A model generated the notes under the pieces. It had not been told where the DNA came from and did no database searches. It saw only the letters and a list, made by a program, of their open reading frames with translations. The position numbers were made by a program, and so were the translations under genes. Positions 36,601 to 49,846 of a stretch of DNA of 64,000 nt are shown piece by piece (the stretch's first letter is position 1; every line of letters begins with the position of its first letter). The stretch is from the NCBI RefSeq assembly GCF_037975245.1, contig NC_092562.1:5503501-5567500 (forward strand), written 5' to 3'. The stretch comes from Apostichopus japonicus (taxonomy: Eukaryota; Echinodermata; Holothuroidea; Aspidochirotida; Stichopodidae).

Positions 36601-39600
36601 CGGGGCCTGGAGTCAATTGGGGGGGGGGGTGGGGAGTTGAGCAAAATGAATATTAATGTTGAATTTACTAGTATCATTGTGTATGTTTGTTACAGCGTTT
36701 ATTTAAAATACGTTTATCCTTACTTTATACATCTGATTTTGAATTTTGTGTCACTCTGAACAATCCATATAATATAGCCTACACATAATCCAACTAAGAG
36801 TCCTGTACTGTGTTAACAATCACTCGGTTCCTTCTTACAGAAATAATTTCGAGTTCCAAATCATTTGGTTCTGTTTTGCTTCATTTACAAAATTATGCCG
36901 AATTTCTTCTTGTCAGATAACTTTTTCAGGGTCCTGGTCTTTTTGACAAAAGTTGAGAATGACACAACCAAAATCAACAAACTTATTGGTAGAGAGGGGT
37001 GTGTCATACCTAAAAGTAATCCCCCACCGCCCACCCACCCCTTCACCACTTCTACCCTCTCTTAAAAGGATGGTCAATGCAGAAATCGTATCAATTGACT
37101 AAATAGTGAAATAATCAGAATGAGCCTTGAAAAACAAACATTTTTTTGGCTTTGCAGTCTCCATTCTTCCTCCAGCATGATATTGCCACGCAATGAGAGG
37201 GGAAAGAAGTGGGGGAGGGGGAGTGGGTGGGGTTTGGCACGTGCACTTTCCCTGCACTCAGCTATGTATCGTATTTGCAAACTATATACGTAGACACATT
37301 ATTCAGCAGAACATTTGAACTGCTAGAGATAAATGTAACACCCATACATCCACCCACCCACCTACCCATCGACCCACCCATTGACCCATCCATCCACCCA
37401 CCCACTCCTTCCCTCTTTCTTCCTTTATTGCTCTGCCTGTAATTAACTGAGGGGGATTTTGTTAATTTCAATTTATCTAGGTCTATCTGAATAGCACTCA
37501 ACAGGAATTTCGTTCTCTATTTTGTGATTTTAATCTTTGTATGGAAATGACCCTAACAATGTTCCATCATGATTACTTCAGCAAACTCTTCTGTTGTTTT
37601 GGGGTTTTTTTGGCAAAAATTTGCATAAAATACCATTCGGCACAGACAAACGTAAGTAGTGTAACAATTAATCCGTACAATTAATTTACCATTCGGCACA
37701 GACAAGCGTAAATAGTGTAACAATTAATCCGTACAATATGCCACACTTGTCCCACGAAAATGTGGTGAGCTCACAAAAGATACTGCAAAAAAATATGTGT
37801 CATTATTTTTCTTCCCCGATTGCACTCGCATCCCTGAAATTTAAGAATCAGTCAATATTTTATCAAATCCTTTAGGGTTATCTTACCGAAATATCAGGAA
37901 GCTGACAAAAAAAAAATCCTGTTATTCCTGCAGCTGTATTCGATGTCTCCAAGAAATGATTTGAACTGTTATGAATACCTTTGGCAAACTAATAAACCCA
38001 CCTGCAGGGATAACATAATCCACATCATCTTACATTTGTAGACACTTCGAGTCTCATTCAAATATTTAATCAACGGAATGATACGCCTTCAAGATAATCT
38101 CGGACAGGGTTAGGTTGTCACGTGGTAGATTCTAAGGTAACAAACAGTTCGACTCAAAATAATTACGAGACACGATCTGATATAGAGAACGGAATCATTG
38201 ATTAGTTAATAGATAATTAGTGATATCTGAGTAAAAACATGTCAACAAAGAAAGTGTCTAATTAATTGATTAATCGCAACGACGACATTCTGACAATATT
38301 GCAGCTGTCAATTAATGAATTAATAATTAATTATTAGGTGTCGTATTGTGCGACATATATCTCAGATTCATTTGGTGATCCAAAATCCCTAAAACTATTA
38401 AGTTAATTTCTTTGTGTGTTGGTATTTGTTCCACTTTGTTATTAAGTGCATGATTTGTCTACATTATCTCTTAAATGCAACCTTTGAAATTCAAATGCCA
38501 CTCTTAGCGGCAGTATATATTCTTTTTGAAAACATCCAAAACATGGGATTTCGAAACGTACTGTTGTTAAGGGTTAAAGGTTTAGATTTTATATGTAAAA
38601 ATGAAGGATAAACCAAAGCTAATGAAGACTCTTAATACAAAAAACAAAATGATTGGAATGTTTGTCGAGGAAGGTTTTATTCCATAGTATATCAACAAAT
38701 TGGAACTTTTTTATTTATATTATTTTAACTTTATTACAAAATCAAAACAAATGTTATTATAAGTTTTAATTATCACCGTAACTATATTGCATTTCAGTTT
38801 CTTTAATTGCATTTAACTTTCATTTAAAATGTACAGAGTATTGACTAAACTTTTTAGCTGAGAAAGTATTCATTAATGTTTGTGTAAATGTTGTAATTAT
38901 CAAGAGTGAGATTTTAGAATAAATGAACTTCAATATGTAAATAACGAACATTAAATGTATTTCATGTCGATGTTAGGTCCCGGTCGAATAAAATGTGTGC
39001 AATATTACTTCATGTGTGGAACGTACATTTATATGATTATGCACAATACCTCACCGTTATTAATTCTTTATATGTAAATACATATTTTGGCACTTAAAAA
39101 TATCTCCCCACTATGTTTTCATTTATATTGCTTTTTAAAGAGCAAACTTTTTGTGTATAGTTTCACAGTCACTTTCTGTTGTTCGTTTATAGTTTTGTTT
39201 ATTCGTTTGTTAATGTGTTTATTTAATTGATTGATTTTTATTGTGGGTGCAAGGGTGCGGCTAACCTCTCTTGCGTATAGCAAGTCGTTATGTTTCAAGG
39301 ATGGAAAGATATGAAAACGGTTTGCTATATTCTAATAAATGCATGCCGCTGCGCATACTGAAAAGACCTTATGTTTAACCAAAAGCACACCAACTAACTC
39401 ATCATTCTGCACAAAGTCTCGCCTAATTCGTGGCATAATGGAGTAAACTATTACAAAGCTTTTTGACGCTATGAAGTCGGATTTAAAATCGACAACTCAA
39501 CCAATACCAGTAAGTTGTGATTAAATGACGGTATCTCATGAAATCCATTGCCAGGGTGGGGGGGGGGGGGAATTGTAAATATTCAAGTGAGATCATGGTA

Positions 39601-40736
39601 TATAACGGAATACATTGCTTGGCTCCTTTATGGCAGTATTTAGGGTTTATTCAACTTACATCATCAAGATAACAGAAATACGAATCATTGGCATTGTTAA
39701 ATAAAAAAGATACAACTTTGATGCAACTTTAAGGGTTTAATTCAGCCTTAGGAATCACGTTAAAGGAGTATTTCTATTCTTAACTGCGTTTTATTCATTT
39801 CTCTACGATAAAAATGACAGAAGTCCTTGAACGTCAATCTTACCATCAAAAGTCCAACTCCACCACCGTAGCGTACATTATTATATATAAAATACTAATA
39901 AAAGTTAGAAAGTTGACTTAAAGTCTGCAATCCTTATCGTGCAGGGAAGTTAAAGACGTTAAAGATGACTGGTTCTTCCACTCCACCCTATCTCTCCCTT
40001 CCTCTACTCTTCCTAAATAGTTGCCTTTTATTGTGTGACAAGGCCATGCCCTCTCCCTCTCCTGGTTTTACTGGTTTCTCTATTGGTTGCATAGTTAACG
40101 TTCTCAACAGGTGTAGTACAAATTGTATATATATAGATCATAACGAGCAAAAATTGGCGTAGTTTAGCCACTTGTTTTCGAGGGCGTGGTCAAGCATATG
40201 CACTAGTGTATCAGTGGAACCAGTACTGTCTATTTATTTATTTTTGTCGCAAATTCGGGGTCATCAACGAGATCTTTCGCTGAGAACTTGCAAGGTAATC
40301 CTCCGCCACCACCCCCCACCCCAGCCCCTTCTTTCGGACGGCACCATAGGAAAAATCATCCAGCGTACCCTGCGGAGATTGTTGCGTCCGAAGAAGATAT
40401 CCAACTCAACTTACAAAGCCACTGTACAGACGAGATCCCCCCCCCCCCACCGGCCCCAACGATTAAGGTAGGGGACTGGATTTAATTATGGAGAGTACTG
40501 CCTTGGAGTCATTGAAGCCCTATCCTGCGTTGTAGATTTGGTGGCCGATAATTTTTAACAAAAAAATATACTTCAAATGTTAATTCTGAGGCGTACATAG
40601 AATATAAATTAGTTTTTCATATAACTAATAATCTGTCTTAATCATTTTCCATTTTCATTCTCATGCAATTCCTTACAATCCCTAATAATTCAATACGTAG
40701 AAACGCAAACATGTCAACATAAACCGTAATAAAAAA
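33665..40736. other. Intergenic region between the GPCR gene and NDUFA11
   Basis: Seven kilobases without a supported gene. Apart from the GPCR 3' UTR at the beginning, I see long poly-G tracts (35583-35595, 36164-36178, about 36619-36628 and 39557-39569), a (TTT)n run near 34460 and one 56-base tandem duplication. Open frames here are short and lack motifs. Confidence 0.5.
37631..37738. repeat. 56-bp tandem duplication
   Basis: TACCATTCGGCACAGACAA and the next ~37 bases, ending ATTAATCCGTACAAT, occur twice, at 37631 and 37687, with two or three differences. Confidence 0.88.
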
Positions 40737-40749
40737 AGATGGCGCTAGA
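40737..40749 (+). promoter_or_regulatory. YY1-like motif upstream of NDUFA11
   Basis: AAGATGGCGCTAG stands 104 bases before the NDUFA11 start codon and matches the AAGATGGCGGC core that YY1 binds near transcription starts of many nuclear mitochondrial genes. The likely 5' UTR follows. This is motif evidence only. Confidence 0.4.
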
Positions 40750-40852
40750 GTAGTTTACATTATTAGGAGTGTCGTTAGCCCAGAAACGAAGCAGATCTCG
40801 TCCCTGGCAGTGGAAGAAAGCCTTTTAAACTTGACTAAATAAGTCTCTCAAG

Positions 40853-43800
40853 ATGAATGAACAAGATGGAGTGCTGACGATGCGAAGACCACCAGAAGAA
40901 CGTCTCATTAGATACGATAACCTAGATGGAAATAACACTGCATATTCAAGTTTTCAAATGGCTGAAGCAGCGACGGTATTAGGTAAACTATCCTAACGTT
41001 GATCTGTACGCACAGAATTGTAGCCTAGCTTAGACTTTGCACTTCATACTGCCATACTGTAGCCTTGCGAAGGGGAGTAGGACTTTAGCCTACGCCGTCG
41101 CCTATCCAGTGATTATTGCAATTGGGTGAGGCCATGATGAATGACCCTGTAATACATATGTTGCTCCTGTGTCTTCCGTACATGCCTAAGTTAGTCCTAG
41201 CCCTAGGGGATTAGGCTAGGCCTAACTTAGGCTAAGCTATGGAACTTTTCAGTATATACTGTAGCTGTTGTCAGTTATATTCACAAGCTAGCCTATTGAC
41301 TCTCTGGCCATACAAAACTTACAAGCATATTTTATAAAGCCTATATAGATAGCCAGGCAAATGTCATCAGGAGGTAAATTTGCATGTAAAGTGTCATTTC
41401 TTTGTAGTTAGTGCCAACATTACTTCCAGATATATAGGCCTGCTACTAAGTATAGTAAAGGCTTCATAATTGACCCACCTTTGTAATTGATGCACCTTCA
41501 AATGTTACTAGCAACGATACAGCAGGCAACCTAAACTTTTTTGCAGTCAAGCAGTTACATATTTCATGAGTTTGAATCCATTTCCGGTATATGCTGATCA
41601 AATTTGGTTTTTCTTTAATTGGCATTGAAGACTTGCCCCAAACCGTGTGCGGCCAACTGAAAAAGTAAACTTTCTGTTGCTTGCAAGTGATGTTTTGTTT
41701 GTGTTGCTACAAAATGCAGACAGTAATGAAACGTGATACCTTAATTTGTTATCTTTAGCTGGACCTGAGATGTCCATCGCTGTATCGTTTGTATACTGTG
41801 CTGTGGGTATTGACCGCAGCTGTATGTACTGGCTGTACACTAGTGTCTAATTACCGACGGTAGCAAGCTGTGTGTGTATATTCTGGGATCGATGGTGGTG
41901 TTTAACACTTCTGTTACACCTCATTCTAAACTAGGTCAAATTACCGGCATAAGACATACCTTTTTGCGCGAGTCTTCACACCCTTTAAAGGTATGGAAGA
42001 CTCGCCCCAAACCGTGTGCCGCGCTCTGAAAAAGTTAACTTTCTGTTGCTTGCAAGTGCAGTTTCTTCTTGTCGCTACAAAATGCAGACAGTAATGAAAC
42101 GTGATACCTTGTTATTGTTTATCTAGACCTGAGATGTCCATCGCTGCTATGTACACTGTGTTGTGGGTATTGACCGTAGCTGTATGTACTGACTGTACAC
42201 TAGTGCCTAATTACCAACAGTAGCAAGCTGTATGTGTATTTTCTGGGATCGATGGTGGTGTCTAACACTTCTGTTACACCTCATTCGAAACTAGGTCAGA
42301 TTACAGGCATGAAACGTTTTCTTTGTGCACGAGTCTTTACACCCTTTAAGCTCTGAAAGCAGCATTTTGCGTCCTTTTCTCTGATTTTTCTCAACCTCAC
42401 TGACTCCACTATGCCATAACGACATTATCGACATATATAACTAGCGTAACTATTTAAATCTTACTTCAAATGGTGGCATAAAAGTCGAAAAATTTGCAAC
42501 TTTCAACTTTGTTTATCTCCAAGATAGTTTCCGTTGGGATCCCAATAAACCTCGCCCATAATATGAATATTTAAACACTACGAACGTCATTGACCAGTAC
42601 GTAATACAACACCGTGCTTCATATGTGTACAGTCTATATGGCAGTTGTACAAGGGAGTTCCATAACAACTCCATCCCTGGTTGTACCAACTCAAAGTCTT
42701 TAATCTATATTTAGCAACGGCTCATAACTAAACCTGTATCTCTGATTGGTTGAATTCAAACTAGTGGGTTTGGGGGAACTGTATGCGATTAATTTTACAT
42801 GTGGAATTTGTCGTGGACACTTTTCTCATTATCTGCAAATATCCTTAATTACTCGCCAATTAACGTTGTTGGCAGGGAAAACTTGGCTAATATTTTAGTT
42901 TGCTGTTTTGTGATTGATAAATGTAAAAAACTCGATGGGCATGTCAAAAAAGTAGAAAACGGCGACCAAACGCAAAATGCTGCTTTAACACCCTCCCCCG
43001 AGTTTTGCACATTTTTTTTTGCATTTTGGAATCAGACTCAAGTCTGATTTTAGGGATCCCTACAAAACCAAATTTACCTCAATATAATACCACTACTTTC
43101 TGGGACCTGACCTGTCTGAGATTAGAGGCTCAGAGCATCGCAACAGCATCCAAAGTCACTGGATGTATACTTAGGCATGCACTTCAGTTAGCTTATCATT
43201 GTGTAAGAACAAGAACAATAATTATATTTATATCATTACATTTCTGAGGAACTACGCATATGAAAAATGTAGTTGAGTGATTTGGATTTTTCGTTTATAG
43301 ACATTGTGAATCAAATCCTTAATTGCGTCAATTATGAGTCCACCATGCTACTAGGTCTACTAACCCTTCTGTTGGCATGACACAAATACTTCATAACTTT
43401 GTACTTTATTCTTTGACATATCTGTAGGTGGTGCCGCCAGTGTTGCTCATCTTTCACTGTACTTCCCAAAGAATTTTGCAGACGGTGCACTCAGAGCTGC
43501 TAACATAACTGGAACTTTCGGTAAGCTTGAAATACTGTCATATAACAAAGGCCAAGATTCGGGCTATAATTGTTTGCTTTGCTATTTTGCATCTTAGCAT
43601 AAGTGTAGCAATTTGACCATATCCTGTAGAATATGCCGTTACATTATACAACACAATATTAATTTTTCCCCCAAACAAGGACTGACAGTATATACCTTGA
43701 TTCCATCATAACATTCATAGTCAATTTGGACCTTTTTTCCATTTACTGGTTTAACGACTTCACAGTGGCAATACATGATCTCAATCTGCAAAAATACACA

Positions 43801-46367
43801 TTGAGCATCATAATAATGCAGACTTTACCAGTCTTTGTCCATTATACAAAGTTACTCTATGCAACAGCCCCATAGAAAACCGTTCTTAAGTATTGTACAC
43901 CGGGAAATTCAATGTTGATCTTATAGCATACAGTACTTGGCTCGAAATATTCAAAGAATTGTAGGAATACCCAGTCCTTGTCACATGGAGGTATTCTATA
44001 AATGTAGATGTTACTATGGGTCTGCATAACACTTCTGTAGAGTACAGTATGTCATGGTGTGAAATGATATCAGGCCAGGCAGTATATATAGTTGTATGTC
44101 ACATGGAGGTATTCTATAAATGTAGATGTTACTATGGGTCCACATAACACTTCTGTAGAGTACAGTATGTCATGGTGTGAAATGATATCAGGCCAGGCAG
44201 TATATATCGTTGTATGTCACATGGAGGTATTCTATAAATGTAGATGTTACTATGGGTCCACATAACACTTCTGTAGAGTACAGTATGTCATGGTGTGAAA
44301 TGATATCAGGCCAGGCAGTATATATCGTTGTATGTCACATGGAGGTATTCTATAAATGTAGATGATACTATGGGTCCACATAACACTTCTGTAGAGTACA
44401 GTATGTCATGGTGTGTAATGATGCAGGCCAGTAAATCAATATATGCATTTTGTTTGACATGTTAGGGTTTACATCCTTCAATTGTCTCCTCCAATTCGTT
44501 ATAATATTGGTGGTACAATCGACCCTTCTGTGACTAGAATCATAAAATTGGGTAGAAGTAAATTCTCAGCCATAGTACTGTGTGCAGTCATACTTACCAA
44601 GCAGTCTTTTTTGTTTTATTCCTCATCAGCTTTACTGGGCGCTGTGTTTGGAGTGACGACAAACGTCACTGCTTCAATGCGTGGGAAGGATGACCCTTTG
44701 AACTATTTTGTAGGTGGATGTTCTGCTGGTGTCATGCTGGGTGCCAGGAGTAAGTTCTACAACTTGGCCTTTACCTATTCATGTTCAGAAATGAACATTT
44801 TAATGTTGTTGAAGTTGTTTAACAGTATATTTGTTTTGTTGGCAGCAAAATGTCTGCCACAGTTTAAACCTAGTAGCTGAAAGACAAATGTCCATGGTAG
44901 TGTTGCTAGTCGACTCATTTTTTAGTAGTCGATAAATCGCAAAGCTCTCCGCGCGATTACTCGGTCCTCACTGTCATTTTTACATTGCAGAAATACAGTC
45001 AAAACAAATCTTTCTCCATGGTGCACTGTCTTTATATGTTCTTTTGTGTCTTAACGTGTGGTGTCTAAATCTTGTCTAAACATCTACCAAACAAAAAACT
45101 GTGAACAGCTTTCAATATACATTTCTTAAAATTCTTCATAGTACTAGCACTAATAAAGTCAAACATGTAATCCTAGATGTAACACCTTGTAGCGATGTGA
45201 TGATTAGTATGCAGGAGTTTTCTGTAGAAGGACATTCAACATTCTATGCTCTACCCTAGCGTTATAGCAGGCACATGTTTTGCACATTGAAATTAGTAAA
45301 CTACTGTAACCTGCAATCGACACACTCTATCAGACATCCGATAAATGTGAACCAGGCAAGTAATGAAATTATTGTAAACATGTTTGAAGAAATGACAAAT
45401 ACTTTGGCAATCTTAAAAGATTAATAACTTAAAAATTTGTGACTATGCACAATGATCAATCATTGCTAGGAGTGAATGTTGCACTGCAGAACTAGCATAT
45501 TATTGACAAGCAAACTCAGTCAAACTGCTTACTGCTGTTATTGAAAGGTTCGGCTATTTTTCAAAAGCAGATTATGTGTGGTGCTAGAATGTAGTCGAGT
45601 AATTGCAACTTAGGTTTTGAGCGCGATTAATCAAACTAGTTTAATCGCGACTACTGGCGATTAATCAATTATGACTATCAGCACTAGTCCTTGGTTTGTT
45701 CAACTTTGTTGCATTAATCTCAAACAGATGTTTAAATCCTCAGAAGTTCCCCTTAATTTTCAATAGAAGGGAAGGTGACAAGTAGGATGATCTTAAATAT
45801 ATTGTTGATTTGTAACCAGTGCTGTGGTTGATTGGATTAAGGCGGTGGCATTTGAAGCAATGACTCTTAGCAATCAGGAGGATCAGGGTTCAATTCCTGG
45901 CCGGGTCAAAATAAGTAAGTCAGGTTTTTCATCCAAGAGCAATTTACGGTTTTCACATCTAATGACTTTCTTATTAAATAGATTCCAAATTGAGTTAAAC
46001 TGTTGAATTGGAAGTCACCTGACGTGTGAGTTGTAATCCATAAGCCCTTGCAGGTTTCTCTCACATTTGTTGTCCTTTAAGCGTCGTAAAAATAACTGCT
46101 GATTATTATCATTATATTGTTGATTACAGATGAATTACAGTTGATTACAGATTCACAACAGATGCTTAATATTTTTGTGGCAATCAGAACAGGTCTTTTA
46201 CCAGAACAGGTCTTTTACCATACATTTTTACACTTTTCTCCTCTTTCTTAGCAAAGAGTTACGCAGTGGGCACTGGCTCCTGTCTAGCATTTGGCGGGTG
46301 GGGCGCCTTCTACAAACAGTGGACCATAGAGGGTTGGGGAAAATTTATTCGCCCACCCACCTACTGA
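40853..46367 (+). CDS. NDUFA11: NADH dehydrogenase 1 alpha subcomplex subunit 11 (complex I)
   Basis: Exons 40853-40982, 43428-43520, 44630-44749 and 46252-46367 join in phase 1 at every junction to 152 codons plus stop. The product is an accessory subunit of mitochondrial complex I, in the inner membrane beside the proton-pumping arm. The diagnostic match is exon 3: GAVFGVTTNVTASMRGKDDP followed by LNYFVGGCSAGVMLGAR, close to human NDUFA11, then KSYAVGTGSCLAFGGWGAFYK and a C-terminal EGWGKFIRPPTY. It has the Gly-rich paired membrane helices of the Tim17/22/23-like fold, and its length fits the family (about 140 residues). All introns have GT-AG ends. Possible AATAAA signals lie near 47185 and 47210, so the 3' UTR may run about 0.8 kb towards COA7. 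Confidence 0.96.
41615..42349. mobile_element. Tandem dimer of the TTAA-type MITE (copies 2 and 3)
   Basis: Two copies of the element seen at 32071 lie head to tail in NDUFA11 intron 1, at 41615-41988 and 41985-42349. They share a single TTAA at 41985-41988. Outer TTAAs are at 41615-41618 and 42346-42349. Both are non-coding and differ from copy 1 at scattered positions. Confidence 0.85.
42356..42986. mobile_element. Putative MITE with 17-bp perfect inverted ends
   Basis: AAAGCAGCATTTTGCGT at 42356-42372 has its exact reverse complement at 42970-42986, and the right end continues into TTAA (42985-42988). It abuts the TTAA-MITE dimer in NDUFA11 intron 1. The left side reads TCTGAAAGC, so the matching TTAA is absent or mutated. 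No coding potential; the superfamily is uncertain, with TTAA-type most likely. Confidence 0.6.
43981..44440. repeat. 118-bp tandem repeat (NDUFA11 intron 2)
   Basis: The block beginning TCACATGGAGGTATTCTATA occurs at 43981, 44099, 44217 and 44335, exactly 118 bases apart. The first three copies differ by only a few bases and the fourth ends degenerate before exon 3. The high identity points to recent amplification. Confidence 0.95.
45815..46117 (+). mobile_element. tRNA-derived SINE (NDUFA11 intron 3)
   Basis: It has an A-box-like TGGTTGATTGG (45825-45835) and a B box GGTTCAATTCC (45887-45897) at tRNA-like spacing, followed by an unrelated body and an ATTATTATCATTAT-rich tail. The cloverleaf is degraded, so it is a SINE or tRNA pseudogene, not a working tRNA. 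Confidence 0.55.
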
Positions 46368-47887
46368 CATTAGACTATAATGTGTGAAATGACAAATGGA
46401 GGATGTTGGTCTGGCACATATATCCAGCTTTTGAGGGAATTACTTAAGTTTTCTTTTGGATCACAATCATTCACATGGTTTTGATCCAGCTTGAAATCCA
46501 TCCTGTGACTGCAACTAAGGAATGCGACAGATATATCCAATATCCTGCTGAATCAATCTTTAGTATCGCCACCGAATAAAAGGACAGAAAACTTCACAGA
46601 CCAACTTCAATTTAATGGACTGTTATTAAATGTGCATGGCCTTGAAACCCAACATGTCATAGTGAAAGAAACAAAGCTTTCGAGGCTAGCAAACTATGTG
46701 TTTTGAAATGTATATCTTGCTGTGGGTTAAACAACAAGTTGAAGTGATGCTTTCAGTTTACTCATCAAACTGTGCTGTGCTAGGAAATCAAGGTATTCTT
46801 TCCACCCGTCTGGGAGTGACTTTGATTGACAAATCCATGTCAAATGTTACCAACAAGCCAACGAAAGGCCAACATCGCTAAATGGCAGCATCCCCAGATA
46901 GATTGTGCCATGATCAGCACGTTTGGTCTCCTTAACACATCAAAATTATAGTCAGACCGCCAAGATTATTTTTCAGCATTGACAAGAGTAAAGATGAAGA
47001 TTTTATATGATCCCACAGAAGCTGGATAATATTCTCACAGAAGCCAGATGCTGTCACAGGAAGTGAATATTATCACGGAGTTATATAAGTGATCTGATAT
47101 CTTATATTCCTCAACATTGACTTATCTTGGTGATCTGGTGTTTACTAATACCAGTTGTACCTTTTAATGTCAAAGTGAAGTGTAATAAACCTTTGTATTT
47201 ACAAACAGAAAATAAAAGAAGAGATATATGGATAAGAGAATGTTCTTTTGTATTCTTGTCTGTGGCTTTTCATTCTATTGCTTCATATTTTGTGTTTTTG
47301 AAACACAGGAGGTACATAACAAGTTAACAGGTGATGAATGCAGGTCAGTGGATGAGTGCTGCAAAGCTTTGAAGAAACAACGTCTTTGCAAAGATATGTT
47401 TAGGTAACACTTATAGACACCACCCAAAGTTTTGATAACCTGAATAAGAGAGGAAGTTTTTTATGTATTTCTGATTGTTTCCTGTTAGTTAAACATAGCT
47501 TTGAATCAACAAGTTAGTCAATATTTTCTTCAAATTAGTACAATTAGTAATACCAAATGTTATTTATTTGCCAAGCAATAACCTTATTCAATTAAAATGG
47601 GCATGAAATGTGTCTTTTCAATAGTGCTTCACTTTGAATGAAATAAGCCATCTTCACTTGTGAGAGACGCAGGTTTTGCAATAGATTTGAAATCTACCAT
47701 AAATCAGTACCTTATAGTAGATTGACATTTGTGTGTTGACCAAACCAGTATTACAGGACAGAACATAATAACAGAAACAAATGAAAATGACATACCAAAA
47801 ACATATTTTGTGAACTTGTTACAATGTTTCAATACTGTACATTTGAACGATCCATGTACATTTACAACTCATAAAAGAAGTGAAAAT

Positions 47888-49846
47888 TTATTTTTCTCCA
47901 AACTTAAGTTGTTTCATAGCATCTTTAGCTTCTTTATGAAGGTCCTTTGCTTTGCTTCTATATTTTTTGGCCAGTTCTTCGTTTTGTTCACCGCCATCGC
48001 CCAAAGCATACATCCTGCCTAAGTTTGCACATCCGTAAACATTGTTCAATTCACAACTTTTGGCTGCATATTCCCTGGATTTTGTTAAGTTTTTCGACAG
48101 ATCACCCAGTCCAGTGAGATACATGGCACTTATTCGAAAGCAACTCTCGCCATGTCCTTTATCGCAAGATTTATCAAAATATGAAGCTGCCTTTGTGGCT
48201 TCCTTCTTCTTGGCTGGATTTAATTGATCAGAGACGAGAATAGAGGCAACGCCGTAACAACCTTCCACACTTCCGCCATCACAAGACTTTGTGAAATACT
48301 TCATCGCTTTAGGGACATCCTTAGTAACACCTAACAGAAGAGAAGATAAGAACATGGTTTATACACAAAAAAGAGCAGCATTCCTGATATTATATCACGT
48401 AAAACTGGTCTGTGGAAAACTGGATCATATTCCTGGTTGCATGGTAGGTTTATATTCTTACAAATTTTATAATCATTTCCCTGCCAGTGATTGTGCTTGA
48501 CACTTTTGTTTTTGGCTCTTATTTCAGTTCACAGATTTCAACTTTCATTCCAGGCTTGGCACATACATTGATTGATCTATTAGTCTTACCTTTTCCATAT
48601 AAATACTGTGCAGCTAACTTAGAACATCCACGGGGTTGGCTATAGTCCTCACAGCTCTTTGTGTATGCCACCGAGGCTTGCTCATAGTCTTTCTTGATAC
48701 CAGAGAAGAAATCACCAAGTCTTAAACAACCTGTCAATTGAAGCAGAAATATACATTTACAATATAGACGATTGGAATTTTATTTAATATTTTATGATCT
48801 TATCAATTCAATTGAGAGCAATCTTAAAGGTCAACTATCTCACAAAAACAACTGGTTACTGTATTTCTTTATGTAAAGGGTAAGTCTAAATTTTTTCCTG
48901 TTTGTTTTTAAGGAGAGATTGCTGGTCTTCTCTCAATCAACTTTACTACACAACATAGTTTTGTAATTATAAACTTACATACATGTAAATAAGTGTACAG
49001 ACACTGGTTTGAAGTAAACTTAAAATTTAAAAATTGTTTTGGCTCAATAATCCTTAAAAATTAATCCTCCAGGCTGCTACTTTGAAGATGAGGAGTGTTA
49101 GCTCAGTGGTTAACGCAGGTGCCTTCCAATCATATAAGGTCCCCGGTTCGAGTCACCCCAAGATTAATGTATGTCGTCCAGTAACAGAGTTGTTGACAAT
49201 TCATAATCATGGACATTAAATATGAATGATAAGCCAATGAGGTTTCTTCGCGAGTTCCTGCTTGCAGGAGGATCTAAAATACATACAATACAATAAGTAT
49301 ACTGTACATACATCCCTCCTCCTAAATACTGTAGGTACCATACATGTCTTCTTTTTTATGACAGTTACTATCACCTTTTCAAGCTTAGCAAGAGTATCAC
49401 ATAAAACATGTCCAATTTTAACTGTTCTTTAAGGTGGCCTGAAAAGATTATGCAGGAGTCAACACCAATAACATGTCCCTGAACTTCCTGTAAAATGTGG
49501 TCAACTTACTGTTAAATTGTTAATAACCAAATCAGTTTGCTTGATAACTTATCAGATTATGGGAAACACGAAGCTTTTGCCAAATGATAAAGAACATCTT
49601 GTATAAACAATATGGAAAGAGTTACTGTTATAGCAATTAAACTGTATACTGTACACTATAGCCTATATGGGCCTCAGCAAGAGTTGCACTCGCGGAACTG
49701 GTACCAGTGAACAAAATTCAAATGGTTAAACTTAACGATTTACCTTCGCCCGATTTCTCTTTGTAACATTGATAACTAAATTCTGTGCCCAGACGTTTGA
49801 GGTAGCCTTGCACTTCTTCCTCATTTTTAAAATCAACTGCAAACAT
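47888..49846 (-). CDS. COA7: Cytochrome c oxidase assembly factor 7 (Sel1-repeat protein)
   Basis: Minus-strand exons 49846-49744, 48730-48590 and 48330-47888 join in phase 1 to 228 codons plus stop, against 231 in human. COA7 acts in the mitochondrial intermembrane space in assembly of complex IV. The sequence starts [20 protein letters not shown], which parallels human COA7, and then shows consecutive Sel1-like helical repeats, each with spaced Cys pairs such as [34 protein letters not shown] and [11 protein letters not shown], the disulfide pattern typical of this protein. No N-terminal presequence is visible, as expected for a disulfide-relay substrate. It faces NDUFA11 tail to tail; a TTTATT (AATAAA on the minus strand) at 47563-47568 may end the transcript. 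The region just upstream of the ATG is tandemly duplicated. Confidence 0.96.
49090..49293 (+). mobile_element. tRNA-derived SINE (upstream intron of COA7)
   Basis: A well-kept A box TAGCTCAGTGG (49099-49109) and B box GGTTCGAGTCA (49145-49155) lie 46 bases apart, as in tRNAs. The 3' half of the acceptor stem is not complementary to the 5' end, and a body of about 130 bases ends in an (ATACA)n-like tail. It lies inside COA7 intron 1, antisense to that gene. Confidence 0.65.

Noticed and set aside
44482..44880. 132-codon frame as an independent gene
   Set aside because: Only 44630-44749 is coding (NDUFA11 exon 3); the rest is intron read-through on both sides.
49092..49165. Functional tRNA gene
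   Set aside because: A and B boxes are good, but the acceptor stem does not pair and the sequence continues into a SINE-like body and tail.
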